The notes under the pieces: model-generated | Databases searched by the model: none | What the model was told of the DNA's origin: nothing | The model's input: only the letters and a program-made list of their open reading frames with translations | Shown here: piece by piece, positions 50,872 through 57,401 of the stretch | Position numbering within the stretch: position 1 is the stretch's first letter | How the letters are laid out: every line of letters starts with the position of its first letter | Made by a program: the position numbers and the translations under genes | Assembly (NCBI GenBank): GCA_030546905.1 | Contig: JAUOPI010000022.1 | Coordinates: forward strand, 1 to 57,401 | Direction of reading: 5' to 3' | DNA: 57,401 nt | Source: Granulosicoccaceae sp. 1_MG-2023 | GTDB taxonomy: Bacteria; Pseudomonadota; Gammaproteobacteria; Granulosicoccales; Granulosicoccaceae

Positions 50872-51360
50872 TCAGTTAGACAAGACCACGCCGAATCCGA
50901 AGTTAACCCTCGGCGCCTCCCGGCGGCTTGCGGAGGGCCAAAGATGCAGCTGTTCGTCTTCCATCAAGGGGAAGCGATAGGCCGCCTCACCGATGCGCTG
51001 ATCCTGCATGCCGGTGACCTTGCCGACCACTGACAGCTCGCGCCCGCTGGCGTAATCGAGGGTCTCCAGATAACCGGCATGCCGGATCAGAAAACGCCCC
51101 AGCGGCGTTTCGCCGGTATCCGGCCGCAGCCCCGCAAGCGGATAGGCTAGAACCTCGAGCTGCGTGTATTGCGGCAGATTCGATGCACTGACGATCACAC
51201 CGCCCCAAAGCAGCGGCGTGTCATCCGGCACAGCCTCGCCGGCGGTCAGTTGCTGTGGCGACGGCGAACGGCTGACGCCTTCGGTATTGAGCACCGGCGC
51301 TGTCGAGGCACAACCGGCCAAGGACAACAGTGCAAGCAGAATCCAACCTGATAAGCGCAT
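50872..51360 (-). CDS. Slp-family outer-membrane lipoprotein, second copy
   Basis: The 162-residue protein has a lipobox LAGC at Cys17, so it is lipid-anchored. The Slp domain includes LLWGGVIVSASNLPQYTQLEVLAYPL and TGMQDQRIGEAAYRFPL. E. coli Slp is induced by starvation and acid, but its action is unknown. Its start overlaps the stop of the other slp gene by one base (TGATG), so the two are translated together. The two domains are clearly paralogous. Confidence 0.93.
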   Translation of the reverse strand: MRLSGWILLALLSLAGCASTAPVLNTEGVSRSPSPQQLTAGEAVPDDTPLLWGGVIVSASNLPQYTQLEVLAYPLAGLRPDTGETPLGRFLIRHAGYLETLDYASGRELSVVGKVTGMQDQRIGEAAYRFPLMEDEQLHLWPSASRREAPRVNFGFGVVLSN

Positions 51361-51965
51361 CAGCGGTACCTGTGAGGACGGGGATAGGACGGACGCGGGC
51401 GATGCGCCGGCCAGCCGAAATGCCCCTCAAAATAAAAGGGACTGTAGTAAGGGCGGTACGGGTGCCAGGGATCATAGGGTCGGTACGGATAGACCGGCTC
51501 ACGAATCTCACGCCAGAGATAATGCGAGCTGACCTGCACCACCGGAAAGTTGTACTGCGCCTCACCGATGGTCGACAGGGCCAGCCCGTTAATTGTACCG
51601 ACCACCGTAATATCGCGCTCCGCGGCATAGACCTGCGGGTCCAGAAAACCACCGAAGCGGGCAATAAACCGCCCTTGCGTCTGATCCGTGTCGGCCGGCC
51701 GCGTATTGCTTAACAAGCGCCGCGCGACGATTTCGATTTCGGTCAGGCCGTCTTTATTGGTGGTCCGGACAATCGTGCCGCCCCAGCGCACCTGAGCGCC
51801 GGCATAGGCCGCCGGATCGGCACGTACCTCAGCAAGCGAGGGGCTCTGCTCCGGCGTATCGCGCACCTCTCTGGGGATGGTCGTGCACGCTGACAGGGCA
51901 AGCATGCACAACAAAACCGCTGCCGGGGCCTTGCGCGGCAAGACAAAAATCTGCTTGAAGTCCAT
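51360..51965 (-). CDS. Slp-family outer-membrane lipoprotein, first copy, with Tyr/Pro/Arg-rich tail
   Basis: The 201-residue lipoprotein has lipobox LSAC and the Slp domain (VRWGGTIVRTTNKDG, FGGFLDPQVYAAERDI). Unlike its neighbour it ends with about 45 residues very rich in Tyr, Pro, Arg and His (YPYRPYDPWHPYRPYY and on), which could bind a surface partner or polysaccharide. AGAGGT precedes the ATG. It is the first gene of the slp pair. Confidence 0.93.
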   Translation of the reverse strand: MDFKQIFVLPRKAPAAVLLCMLALSACTTIPREVRDTPEQSPSLAEVRADPAAYAGAQVRWGGTIVRTTNKDGLTEIEIVARRLLSNTRPADTDQTQGRFIARFGGFLDPQVYAAERDITVVGTINGLALSTIGEAQYNFPVVQVSSHYLWREIREPVYPYRPYDPWHPYRPYYSPFYFEGHFGWPAHRPRPSYPRPHRYR

Positions 51966-52372
51966 GGTACTACCTCTTTTGAGGACAGGCTCTCAGTTTA
52001 GCCAATATCGGCTGGCGACGCTGCGCGCACGCTTTGCTTACATGATTTTACAAGCCATGTACGCATCCTTTGTCACTATCGTAAACGACAATGCCGTATG
52101 CTAACTGTTTGAAACTGAACAAAAACCAAACGGTCCGCAGAATTCTTCAACGGCGCTGAAACTATCGGACTTGCAACAGACCCGAATCCGTATCCGCCTT
52201 AGGCTGTCAGGTATAAAAGGCGACAATTGACAGTCGACGTAACAGTCAGAATCGGTCAGGCTACTACAAGGCCGGAGCGGCCGGCCGCTATAAGTGACAT
52301 GCTTTTTGCGTATATGACGGGCAGACGGCAACAACCGCTGACCGTCTGATTTCACGACCTGGGAGCTCAGCT
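51966..52372. other. Intergenic region, 407 bases, no recognised gene
   Basis: No convincing coding frame. It must carry the divergent promoters of the slp pair and of the small orphan gene. Visible elements: a perfect TTGACA at 52227-52232 without a good -10; TATAAA at 52212-52217; an inverted repeat CTGTCA/TGACAG at about 52204-52233; and GC-rich GGCCGGAGCGGCCGGCC near 52270-52286. Confidence 0.55.
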
Positions 52373-52663
52373 ATGAATGACCTAGTACATGCAGCAAACA
52401 TACTGAAAACCGGCGAGTTTGAAGTGCTTGAACAAGCATACCTGAACTGGCACGGCGCCTGCGCCGAAGAAACTGAAATCTATGATCTGTTTGCTCAATA
52501 CATGCTCTACGGCGAACTACCGCACTGGGCTCACATGTTTGCCAAGGAAATTATCTCGGATTACAACGCCAGCCTGACGGTCAACCCCGGCTTGTTCAGT
52601 CTGAGCTCGTTCTCGCCGCGCGTGGCCAGCGGCAAGAAAATCCCGACCTTCAGCATTAATTAA
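52373..52663 (+). CDS. Small protein of unknown function
   Basis: I do not recognise this 96-residue acidic protein. It has no signal peptide or membrane segment. The first 65 residues look helical (HAANILKTGEFEVLEQAYLNW, FAQYMLYGELPHWAHMFA in part); the last 30 are Ser/Pro-rich. GGGAG stands 7 bases before the ATG, which supports real translation. It is preceded by a long intergenic region, suggesting its own promoter. Its stop codon overlaps the convergent HugZ-like stop by 4 bases. Confidence 0.75.
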   Translation: MNDLVHAANILKTGEFEVLEQAYLNWHGACAEETEIYDLFAQYMLYGELPHWAHMFAKEIISDYNASLTVNPGLFSLSSFSPRVASGKKIPTFSIN

Positions 52664-53172
52664 TCTTCCGACGCCTGTCGGGCTCCGACAGGCGTCGCCA
52701 CCGCCAGCCCCTCACCGCTTAAACGCCATGTCTGAGCAAATCCGCGCACATAGCTGCCGCTGACCGGCCACAGACGAAACACCGTAAAATCCCCTAACCC
52801 GTCCAGCGTATCGACAAACTTGCCAAAGCGTGTCCGCAGCGCAGCCACTGCCGCGTCTCTGGGCACCTCGTCCCGCGCCAGCGGCTCGGCACGCACGTCC
52901 AGCTGCAGACGCCGCAAGGCAAACACATTGGCCGCCTGCGCCGCGTTTTCGGTAATCAGCACGCCCGCCCGCGGATGCCGGCGTAAATTCCGGTGGTGCC
53001 CGGCCAGTGCGCTGATCAGAATCAGCAAGGCGCCGTCCTGATCGCGGACAAACGGCGCATAGCTGGCCAGCGGCCCGTCTTCGCCTTCGGTGGCCAGATA
53101 AACCACGCCGCTTTGCTCAGCCAGCGCCTGCCATTCAGCGGTGATCTCCGCGGCCGTGGGCATGACAGCCAT
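52660..53172 (-). CDS. HugZ/pyridoxamine-phosphate-oxidase-like flavin protein
   Basis: The 170-residue protein has the split-barrel FMN-binding fold: VVYLATEGEDGPLASYAPFV near residue 23, HHRNLRRHPRAGVLI near 59, and the C-terminal GSYVRGFAQTW near 138 typical of HugZ/HutZ-like haem-associated proteins. Haem degradation or storage is the usual inference; some members have other substrates. It lies 2 bases after a truncated haemoglobin gene on the same strand, which supports a haem or oxygen-related role. Confidence 0.88.
   Translation of the reverse strand: MAVMPTAAEITAEWQALAEQSGVVYLATEGEDGPLASYAPFVRDQDGALLILISALAGHHRNLRRHPRAGVLITENAAQAANVFALRRLQLDVRAEPLARDEVPRDAAVAALRTRFGKFVDTLDGLGDFTVFRLWPVSGSYVRGFAQTWRLSGEGLAVATPVGARQASED
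52669..52697. other. Perfect 13-bp hairpin in the 3' end of the HugZ-like gene
   Basis: CGACGCCTGTCGG and CCGACAGGCGTCG surround a 3-base loop. It encodes the last residues of the minus-strand protein and lies 6 bases past the plus-strand gene's stop. No T-run follows on either strand. Confidence 0.75.
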
Positions 53173-53174
53173 TC

Positions 53175-53582
53175 TCAGTCCTCCTTATTACGCATAAAAT
53201 CCGCGACCTGATAGAAAGAGCCTTTGAGCTGTTCGCACAGCAGCACATCATCGACCTGCTCCTGCAAAGCGCGGTTCATGCAACGCATCCACTGATCGCG
53301 CTCCTCGGCACCGATGGAAAACGGCAGATGCCGGGCGCGCAGGCGCGGATGACCGTATTGCTGAATATAAAGATCCGGCCCGCCCAGCCAGCCGGAGAGG
53401 AATTTATAGAGTTTCTCGCGCGACCCGCGCAGGGATTTGGCATGCATCTCCCGCAACGGCCTGACCGCCGGGTCTTCGTCCATCAGATCATAAAAACGAT
53501 CGACCAGACGACGCACGCCGGCATCACCGCCGAGTCGCTTGTAGGGTGTGTTTTGCTGTAAATCGCTATCCGCTTCGCTCAT
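53175..53582 (-). CDS. glbO: Group II truncated haemoglobin
   Basis: The 135-residue trHbO-type globin has the two-over-two fold. Motifs: YKRLGGDAGVRRLVDRFYD near residue 14, FLSGWLGGPDLY near 61 and the proximal His in RLRARHLPFSIG near 84. ERDQWMRCMNRAL is diagnostic of group II. Such globins bind O2, NO or peroxide. It starts the two-gene unit with the HugZ-like protein. Confidence 0.95.
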   Translation of the reverse strand: MSEADSDLQQNTPYKRLGGDAGVRRLVDRFYDLMDEDPAVRPLREMHAKSLRGSREKLYKFLSGWLGGPDLYIQQYGHPRLRARHLPFSIGAEERDQWMRCMNRALQEQVDDVLLCEQLKGSFYQVADFMRNKED

Positions 53583-53684
53583 TTTCCGTTACCTGCTTAT
53601 CCCTCAACAGCCCTCAGGCGGGCCGCAAGTTTGCCCCCGCAAAGGCGGGTCAATTGTGATTTGTTCTCCACGCAACGCGGAATC

Positions 53685-53714
53685 TTAGGATAATTCACAG
53701 CAAACCAGTATAAT
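53685..53714 (+). promoter_or_regulatory. Promoter of typA
   Basis: A perfect TATAAT is at 53709-53714, with TTAGGA at 53685-53690 (18-base spacer). RNA would start near 53721, about 38 bases before the GTG start. Confidence 0.5.
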
Positions 53715-53758
53715 TGCGCACTTTTTACCGGCGGCCATTCGTGCCCAGAGAGACAGCA

Positions 53759-55582
53759 GTGATAGAAAACCTCCGCAATATTGCCATAATCGCACACGTT
53801 GACCACGGCAAGACCACCCTCGTCGACAAGCTGCTGCAACAGTCCGGCACGCTGAACGCCCGCAACACGCCGCATGAGCGTGTTATGGATTCCAACGATC
53901 TGGAAAAAGAACGTGGTATTACGATTCTTTCCAAAAACACCGCGATCCGTTGGAACGACTACCGTATTAATATCGTCGACACCCCGGGACACGCCGACTT
54001 CGGTGGTGAAGTCGAACGCGTCCTGTCCATGGTCGACAGCGTGCTGCTGCTGGTCGATGCCGCCGAAGGCCCGATGCCGCAAACCCGCTTTGTGACACAA
54101 AAAGCCTTCGCCATGGGTTTTAAACCGATGGTCGTTATCAACAAAATCGACCGTGAAGGCGCACGCCCCGACTGGGCGCTGGACCAGACCTTCGATCTGT
54201 TCGACAACCTCGGCGCCACCGACGAACAACTCGATTTTCCGGTTATCTACGCTTCGGCAGTTAACGGCTACGCCGGTCTTGAGCCGGATGTCACCGAAGG
54301 CGATATGACGCCGCTGCTGGAAGCCATGGTCAAGCACGTCAAACACCCGGACGTGGACCCGGACGGCCCGCTGCAAATGCAGATTTCCTCACTGGACTAC
54401 AACAGCTATGTGGGCGTTATCGGTATTGCGCGGATCAAGCGCGGCACCATCCGCCCCGGCCAGACCGTCAAGGTCATCGACCGTGAAGGCAAGGTCCGCA
54501 ACGGCAAGATCAATCTGGTTTACGGTTTCCACGGACTGGACCGCATCAAGGCCGACGAAGCCAGCGCCGGCGACATCGTCGCCATTACCGGCCTGGACCC
54601 GCTGAGCATCTCCGACACGGTCTGCGATCCGGAGCATGTCGAAGCCCTGCCGGCCCTGACCGTCGATGAGCCGACCATCAGCATGACCTTCCAGCCCAAC
54701 ACCTCGCCCTTTGCCGGCCAGGAAGGCAAGTACGTCACCAGCCGCAATATCTGGGACCGCCTGCAGCAGGAGCTGATCCACAACGTGGCCCTGCGCGTGG
54801 AGCAAACCGACGAAGCCGAAAAATACCGCGTCTCCGGCCGTGGTGAGCTGCATCTGTCGATCCTGATCGAGAATATGCGCCGTGAAGGCTACGAGCTGGC
54901 CGTAGGCCGTCCGACGGTTATCCTGCGCACCAATGAAAACGGCGAAAAAGAAGAGCCCTACGAAGCCCTGACCGTGGATATCGAAGACCGCCATCAGGGT
55001 TCTGTTATGGAAAAACTCGGTGAGCGCAAAGGCGACCTGAAAAACATGGTGCCCGACGGCAAAGGCCGCGTGCGTCTGGAATACATCATCCCCTCGCGCG
55101 GCCTGATCGGCTTCCGTACCGAGTTCCTGACCAGCACCTCCGGTACCGGTCTGCTCTACAGCACTTTTGATCACTATGGTCCGCACATCAAACAAACCAT
55201 CGGCAACCGTATCAACGGCTCGCTGATCGCCAACGCCACCGGTAAGGCGCTCGGCTTTGCCCTGTTTAACCTGCAGGAGCGCGGCCGCCTGATGATCGGC
55301 GCCAATGAAATGGTTTACGAAGGCATGGTGATCGGCATTCACTCACGCAGCAATGACCTCACCGTCAACGCCCTCAAAGGCAAGCAGCTGACCAATATCC
55401 GCGCCGCCGGTACCGACGAAAACATCGTCCTGACACCGCATATCCGCATGACCCTGGAACAGGCGCTGGAGTTTATCGATGACGACGAACTGGTTGAAGT
55501 GACGCCCGAGTCGATCCGTGTACGCAAGAAGTTCCTGCTCGAGCACGAGCGCAAACGTGCCTCACGCAAGTCTGCCGACTGA
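53759..55582 (+). CDS. typA: Ribosome-associated GTPase TypA/BipA
   Basis: The 607-residue translational GTPase binds ribosomes and aids 50S assembly and growth at low temperature. G-motifs are AHVDHGKTT (10-18), [12 protein letters not shown] (near 76) and NKIDR (near 130); the EF-G-like domains and the TypA-specific C-terminal domain are complete. I take the GTG at 53759 (GTG-ATA-GAA), which gives the usual family N-terminus and has GAGAGA upstream; a GTG at 53741 is possible. A strong terminator follows. Confidence 0.97.
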   Translation: MIENLRNIAIIAHVDHGKTTLVDKLLQQSGTLNARNTPHERVMDSNDLEKERGITILSKNTAIRWNDYRINIVDTPGHADFGGEVERVLSMVDSVLLLVDAAEGPMPQTRFVTQKAFAMGFKPMVVINKIDREGARPDWALDQTFDLFDNLGATDEQLDFPVIYASAVNGYAGLEPDVTEGDMTPLLEAMVKHVKHPDVDPDGPLQMQISSLDYNSYVGVIGIARIKRGTIRPGQTVKVIDREGKVRNGKINLVYGFHGLDRIKADEASAGDIVAITGLDPLSISDTVCDPEHVEALPALTVDEPTISMTFQPNTSPFAGQEGKYVTSRNIWDRLQQELIHNVALRVEQTDEAEKYRVSGRGELHLSILIENMRREGYELAVGRPTVILRTNENGEKEEPYEALTVDIEDRHQGSVMEKLGERKGDLKNMVPDGKGRVRLEYIIPSRGLIGFRTEFLTSTSGTGLLYSTFDHYGPHIKQTIGNRINGSLIANATGKALGFALFNLQERGRLMIGANEMVYEGMVIGIHSRSNDLTVNALKGKQLTNIRAAGTDENIVLTPHIRMTLEQALEFIDDDELVEVTPESIRVRKKFLLEHERKRASRKSAD

Positions 55583-55602
55583 ACGGCAAGAGAATCTGCC
55601 TG

Positions 55603-55633
55603 AAACAACGCCCGGCTTGCCGGGCGTTGTTTT
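55603..55633 (+). terminator. rho-independent terminator of typA
   Basis: AAACAACGCCCGG (55603-55615) pairs with CCGGGCGTTGTTT (55620-55632) around CTTG: 13 bp with a short T-run. Confidence 0.9.
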
Positions 55634-55651
55634 ATCCATCCAAAAAGAAAT

Positions 55652-55680
55652 TTATAGCCCCCGCCGCGATTCGCTATACT
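55652..55680 (+). promoter_or_regulatory. Promoter of the cystathionine gamma-synthase-family gene
   Basis: TTATAG at 55652-55657 and TATACT at 55675-55680 with a 17-base spacer. The leader has a small hairpin (GCCTGA-TTTC-TCAGGC, 55686-55701) and AGGA before the ATG. Confidence 0.47.
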
Positions 55681-55738
55681 CGACGGCCTGATTTCTCAGG
55701 CGCACAATCAGTGCCTAGCCGACCAGGAACGTACACTC

Positions 55739-56974
55739 ATGAAAAACCGCGGTTTCACCACGCGCATTCTGCACAGCGATCGCGAACAGCCGATCGAATA
55801 CGGCTCGCTGCATCGTCCTATCCACACCTCCATCGCCTACGGCTTCGAGCGGGTCGAAGGACTCGCCGATGTCTTTCAGGGCAAAACCCCCGGCTTCGCT
55901 TACAGCCGCCAGGTCAACCCGACCTGTAACGCGCTGGAAGACAAAATCACCCTCATGGAAGAAGGCGTTGCCAGCATCGTCTTCAGTACCGGCATGGCCG
56001 CCATCTCAACCGTGATGCTCAGCCTGCTGAAAGCCGGTGATCATCTGATCAGCAGCCGTTTCCTGTTCGGAAACACCACCAGCTTTCTGAACACCTTAGA
56101 GAACTTCGGCATCGAGGTGAGTTTCGTCGACGCCACCGATGCCCAGGCAGTCGCGGACGCCGTGCAGCCGAATACACGCATGGTATTTACCGAAACCATT
56201 GGCAACCCCTGCACCCAGATCGCTGACATGGCCGCTATCGGCCGGCTCTGCAAAGACAAAGGGCTGGTTTATCTGATCGACAGCACCCTGACCACACCGT
56301 GGTTGTTCCGGCCCAAAAGCGTCGGTGCCAGCCTGGTTGTGCATTCCCTGTCCAAAGCCTTCGGCGGACACGGTGATGCGCTCGGCGGCTCTGTTACCGA
56401 GACCGGTGTGTTTGACTGGTCCGCCTACCCGAATATTCACGAGCACTGCAAGTCCGGTGATCCGGTCAAATGGGGCATACAACAGATCCGCAAAAAAGGC
56501 CTGCGCGACACCGGCGCGACGCTCTCCCCGCAAGCGGCCCACACCCTGGCTCTCGGCGTGGAAACCCTTGCTCTGCGCATGGAGCGGGCCTGCGATAATG
56601 CCGCGCGGCTGGCCAAGGCCTTTGCCGAACATCCGATGATCGACCACGTCTTCCACCCGTCCATGCCCGATCACCCCCAGCACGAGCGCGCCCGCGAGCT
56701 GTTCCGCGGTTTCGGCTCTCTGATGAGTATCAATATCAAATCCGGGGTGGACTGCTTTGAGGTCATCAACCGCCTCAAACTGCCGGTCATCTCTACCAAT
56801 CTGGGTGACAACCGCACACTGGTGATCCCGGTCGCACAGACCATCTATCACGAGATGGGCGCAGAAGCCCGCAAGGAACTGTCGATTACCGATAACACGG
56901 TACGCATCTCTGTCGGCATCGAAGACTTCGCCGACCTGCACGACGAGTTTATCGGCGCGCTCAACGCCGGCTGA
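55739..56974 (+). CDS. Cystathionine gamma-synthase / O-acylhomoserine sulfhydrylase family PLP enzyme
   Basis: The 411-residue PLP enzyme belongs to the Cys/Met metabolism family. The PLP lysine is Lys206 in HSLSKAFGGHGD; Asp181 in LIDSTLTTP binds the pyridine nitrogen; FAYSRQVNPTCNALE near residue 53 and GMAAIST near 85 complete the site. Which acyl-homoserine and which sulphur donor it uses cannot be read safely, so metB, metY and metZ are all possible. It is monocistronic between its own promoter and a strong terminator. No S-adenosylmethionine riboswitch is seen in the 50-base leader. Confidence 0.93.
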   Translation: MKNRGFTTRILHSDREQPIEYGSLHRPIHTSIAYGFERVEGLADVFQGKTPGFAYSRQVNPTCNALEDKITLMEEGVASIVFSTGMAAISTVMLSLLKAGDHLISSRFLFGNTTSFLNTLENFGIEVSFVDATDAQAVADAVQPNTRMVFTETIGNPCTQIADMAAIGRLCKDKGLVYLIDSTLTTPWLFRPKSVGASLVVHSLSKAFGGHGDALGGSVTETGVFDWSAYPNIHEHCKSGDPVKWGIQQIRKKGLRDTGATLSPQAAHTLALGVETLALRMERACDNAARLAKAFAEHPMIDHVFHPSMPDHPQHERARELFRGFGSLMSINIKSGVDCFEVINRLKLPVISTNLGDNRTLVIPVAQTIYHEMGAEARKELSITDNTVRISVGIEDFADLHDEFIGALNAG

Positions 56975-57011
56975 CACAGCAACGGCGGCAGCTCCGCCCG
57001 CATTCAAACCC

Positions 57012-57044
57012 AAAAAAAACGGCAGTTTATCTGCCGTTTTTTTT
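57012..57044. terminator. rho-independent terminator
   Basis: AAAACGGCAG (57016-57025) pairs with CTGCCGTTTT (57031-57040) around TTTAT, with A and T runs on both sides. Confidence 0.93.
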
Positions 57045-57401
57045 GCCTGAAATTCCCGCCCTCACCGAATCAATAACTTAGCTTCAACTTTACCCTTCTT
57101 CGCCCTCTCTGCGCATTTGCGGCAGTTTTCCGCCGCCCGGCCGCCCCTGCTTCCTTGCGCTGCATCACATTGCCGACAAGTGTTTGTCGGGTCAGCGCAC
57201 CGGCGCTTTTCGGCGTCTCTCACCGACACCATCTTAAAGCAATTGTTTTATAAGATTTTTTCCTGATTTTCTGCGATTTTCCGGTAACACTTGCCGTGCC
57301 CGCCCCGGTGCGTCCCGTCCAGTGGGCGTCAAAATGTGAACGCCTCATCAGACCGCTTCCGTCAAATTCGCGACACTATACCCACGTTGAACGACACGGC
57401 T
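57045..57401. other. Right-edge intergenic region, 357 bases, no gene
   Basis: No coding frame is supported. It contains a small hairpin, CCGACAA-GTGT-TTGTCGG, at 57173-57190 and an AT-rich stretch at 57232-57272. A weak -10-like TATACC is at 57377-57382. It is probably the upstream region of a gene beyond the window. Confidence 0.55.

Noticed and set aside
52669-52697. Calling the perfect hairpin a rho-independent terminator
   Set aside because: No T-run follows on either strand, so it is listed only as a hairpin.
55681-55738. Possible methionine-related riboswitch before the cystathionine gamma-synthase-family gene
   Set aside because: The leader is about 50 bases with one 6-bp hairpin and matches no S-adenosylmethionine riboswitch class that I can recognise.

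Overview
The window is GC-rich chromosomal DNA from a gammaproteobacterium. Three blocks of conserved gene order support this: ygfB-pepP-ubiH facing zapA-6S RNA-fau; rpsP-rimM-trmD-rplS beside ffh-ypjD-yfjD; and xseB-ispA-dxs. A TrpR-type repressor, YcgL, Hsp15, Slp lipoproteins and REP-like palindromes of the GTAGGAGC type agree with it. I cannot name the genus from sequence alone. Coding density is high. I see no tRNA, rRNA, insertion sequence, prophage or CRISPR array.

Layout. 1-397 is a tandem array of five REP-pair units, followed by a single-HKD phospholipase D-like protein, an anchored protein of unknown function and a DUF533 protein. 2864-5188 (minus) is a small tryptophan operon, trpR-trpE-trpG, with a textbook TrpR operator at the trpR start codon. 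5411-9834 (minus) holds a family 2 glycosyltransferase and a secreted protein of about 1090 residues with a propeller-like head, an acidic linker and five Ig-like repeats. 10295-14765 holds a 3-hydroxyacyl-CoA dehydrogenase and a thiolase on either side of a channel-type ClC protein. 14828-20828 has mscL, a CbiM-like membrane protein, ubiH, pepP and ygfB, then, divergently, a ZapB-like protein, zapA, 6S RNA and fau. 20832-24091 has ilvA, rpiA, a thioredoxin-fold protein and a ComEA-like protein.

24216-28938 (minus) is a signalling operon: response regulator, LysM-FecR protein, CHASE2 histidine kinase. 29089-31540 (minus) is pcnB-folK-deoxynucleoside kinase, with a repeat-flanked promoter. 31739-34460 (minus) is a four-gene overlapping operon: an ArsS-type radical SAM enzyme, two small glycosyltransferases and Hsp15. 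Next come ycgL, a transporter/prenyltransferase pair, htpG, the ribosomal and tRNA-modification operon, ffh and ypjD-yfjD, then a plus-strand run of radA, xseB, ispA, dxs and folE2. The right end has a trypsin-like protease, two Slp lipoproteins, a small orphan gene, a HugZ-like flavin protein with a truncated haemoglobin, typA and a cystathionine gamma-synthase-family enzyme.

Most of the window is core metabolism and information processing. The parts most worth a second look are the ArsS/glycosyltransferase/Hsp15 operon, which has no visible arsenic methyltransferase; the CHASE2/FecR-LysM signalling operon; the nearly leaderless autoregulated trpR; the repeat-framed pcnB promoter together with pcnB's unclear start codon; the secreted Ig-repeat protein; and the REP-pair array at the left edge. 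None is proven to be a new system. I present them as testable leads.
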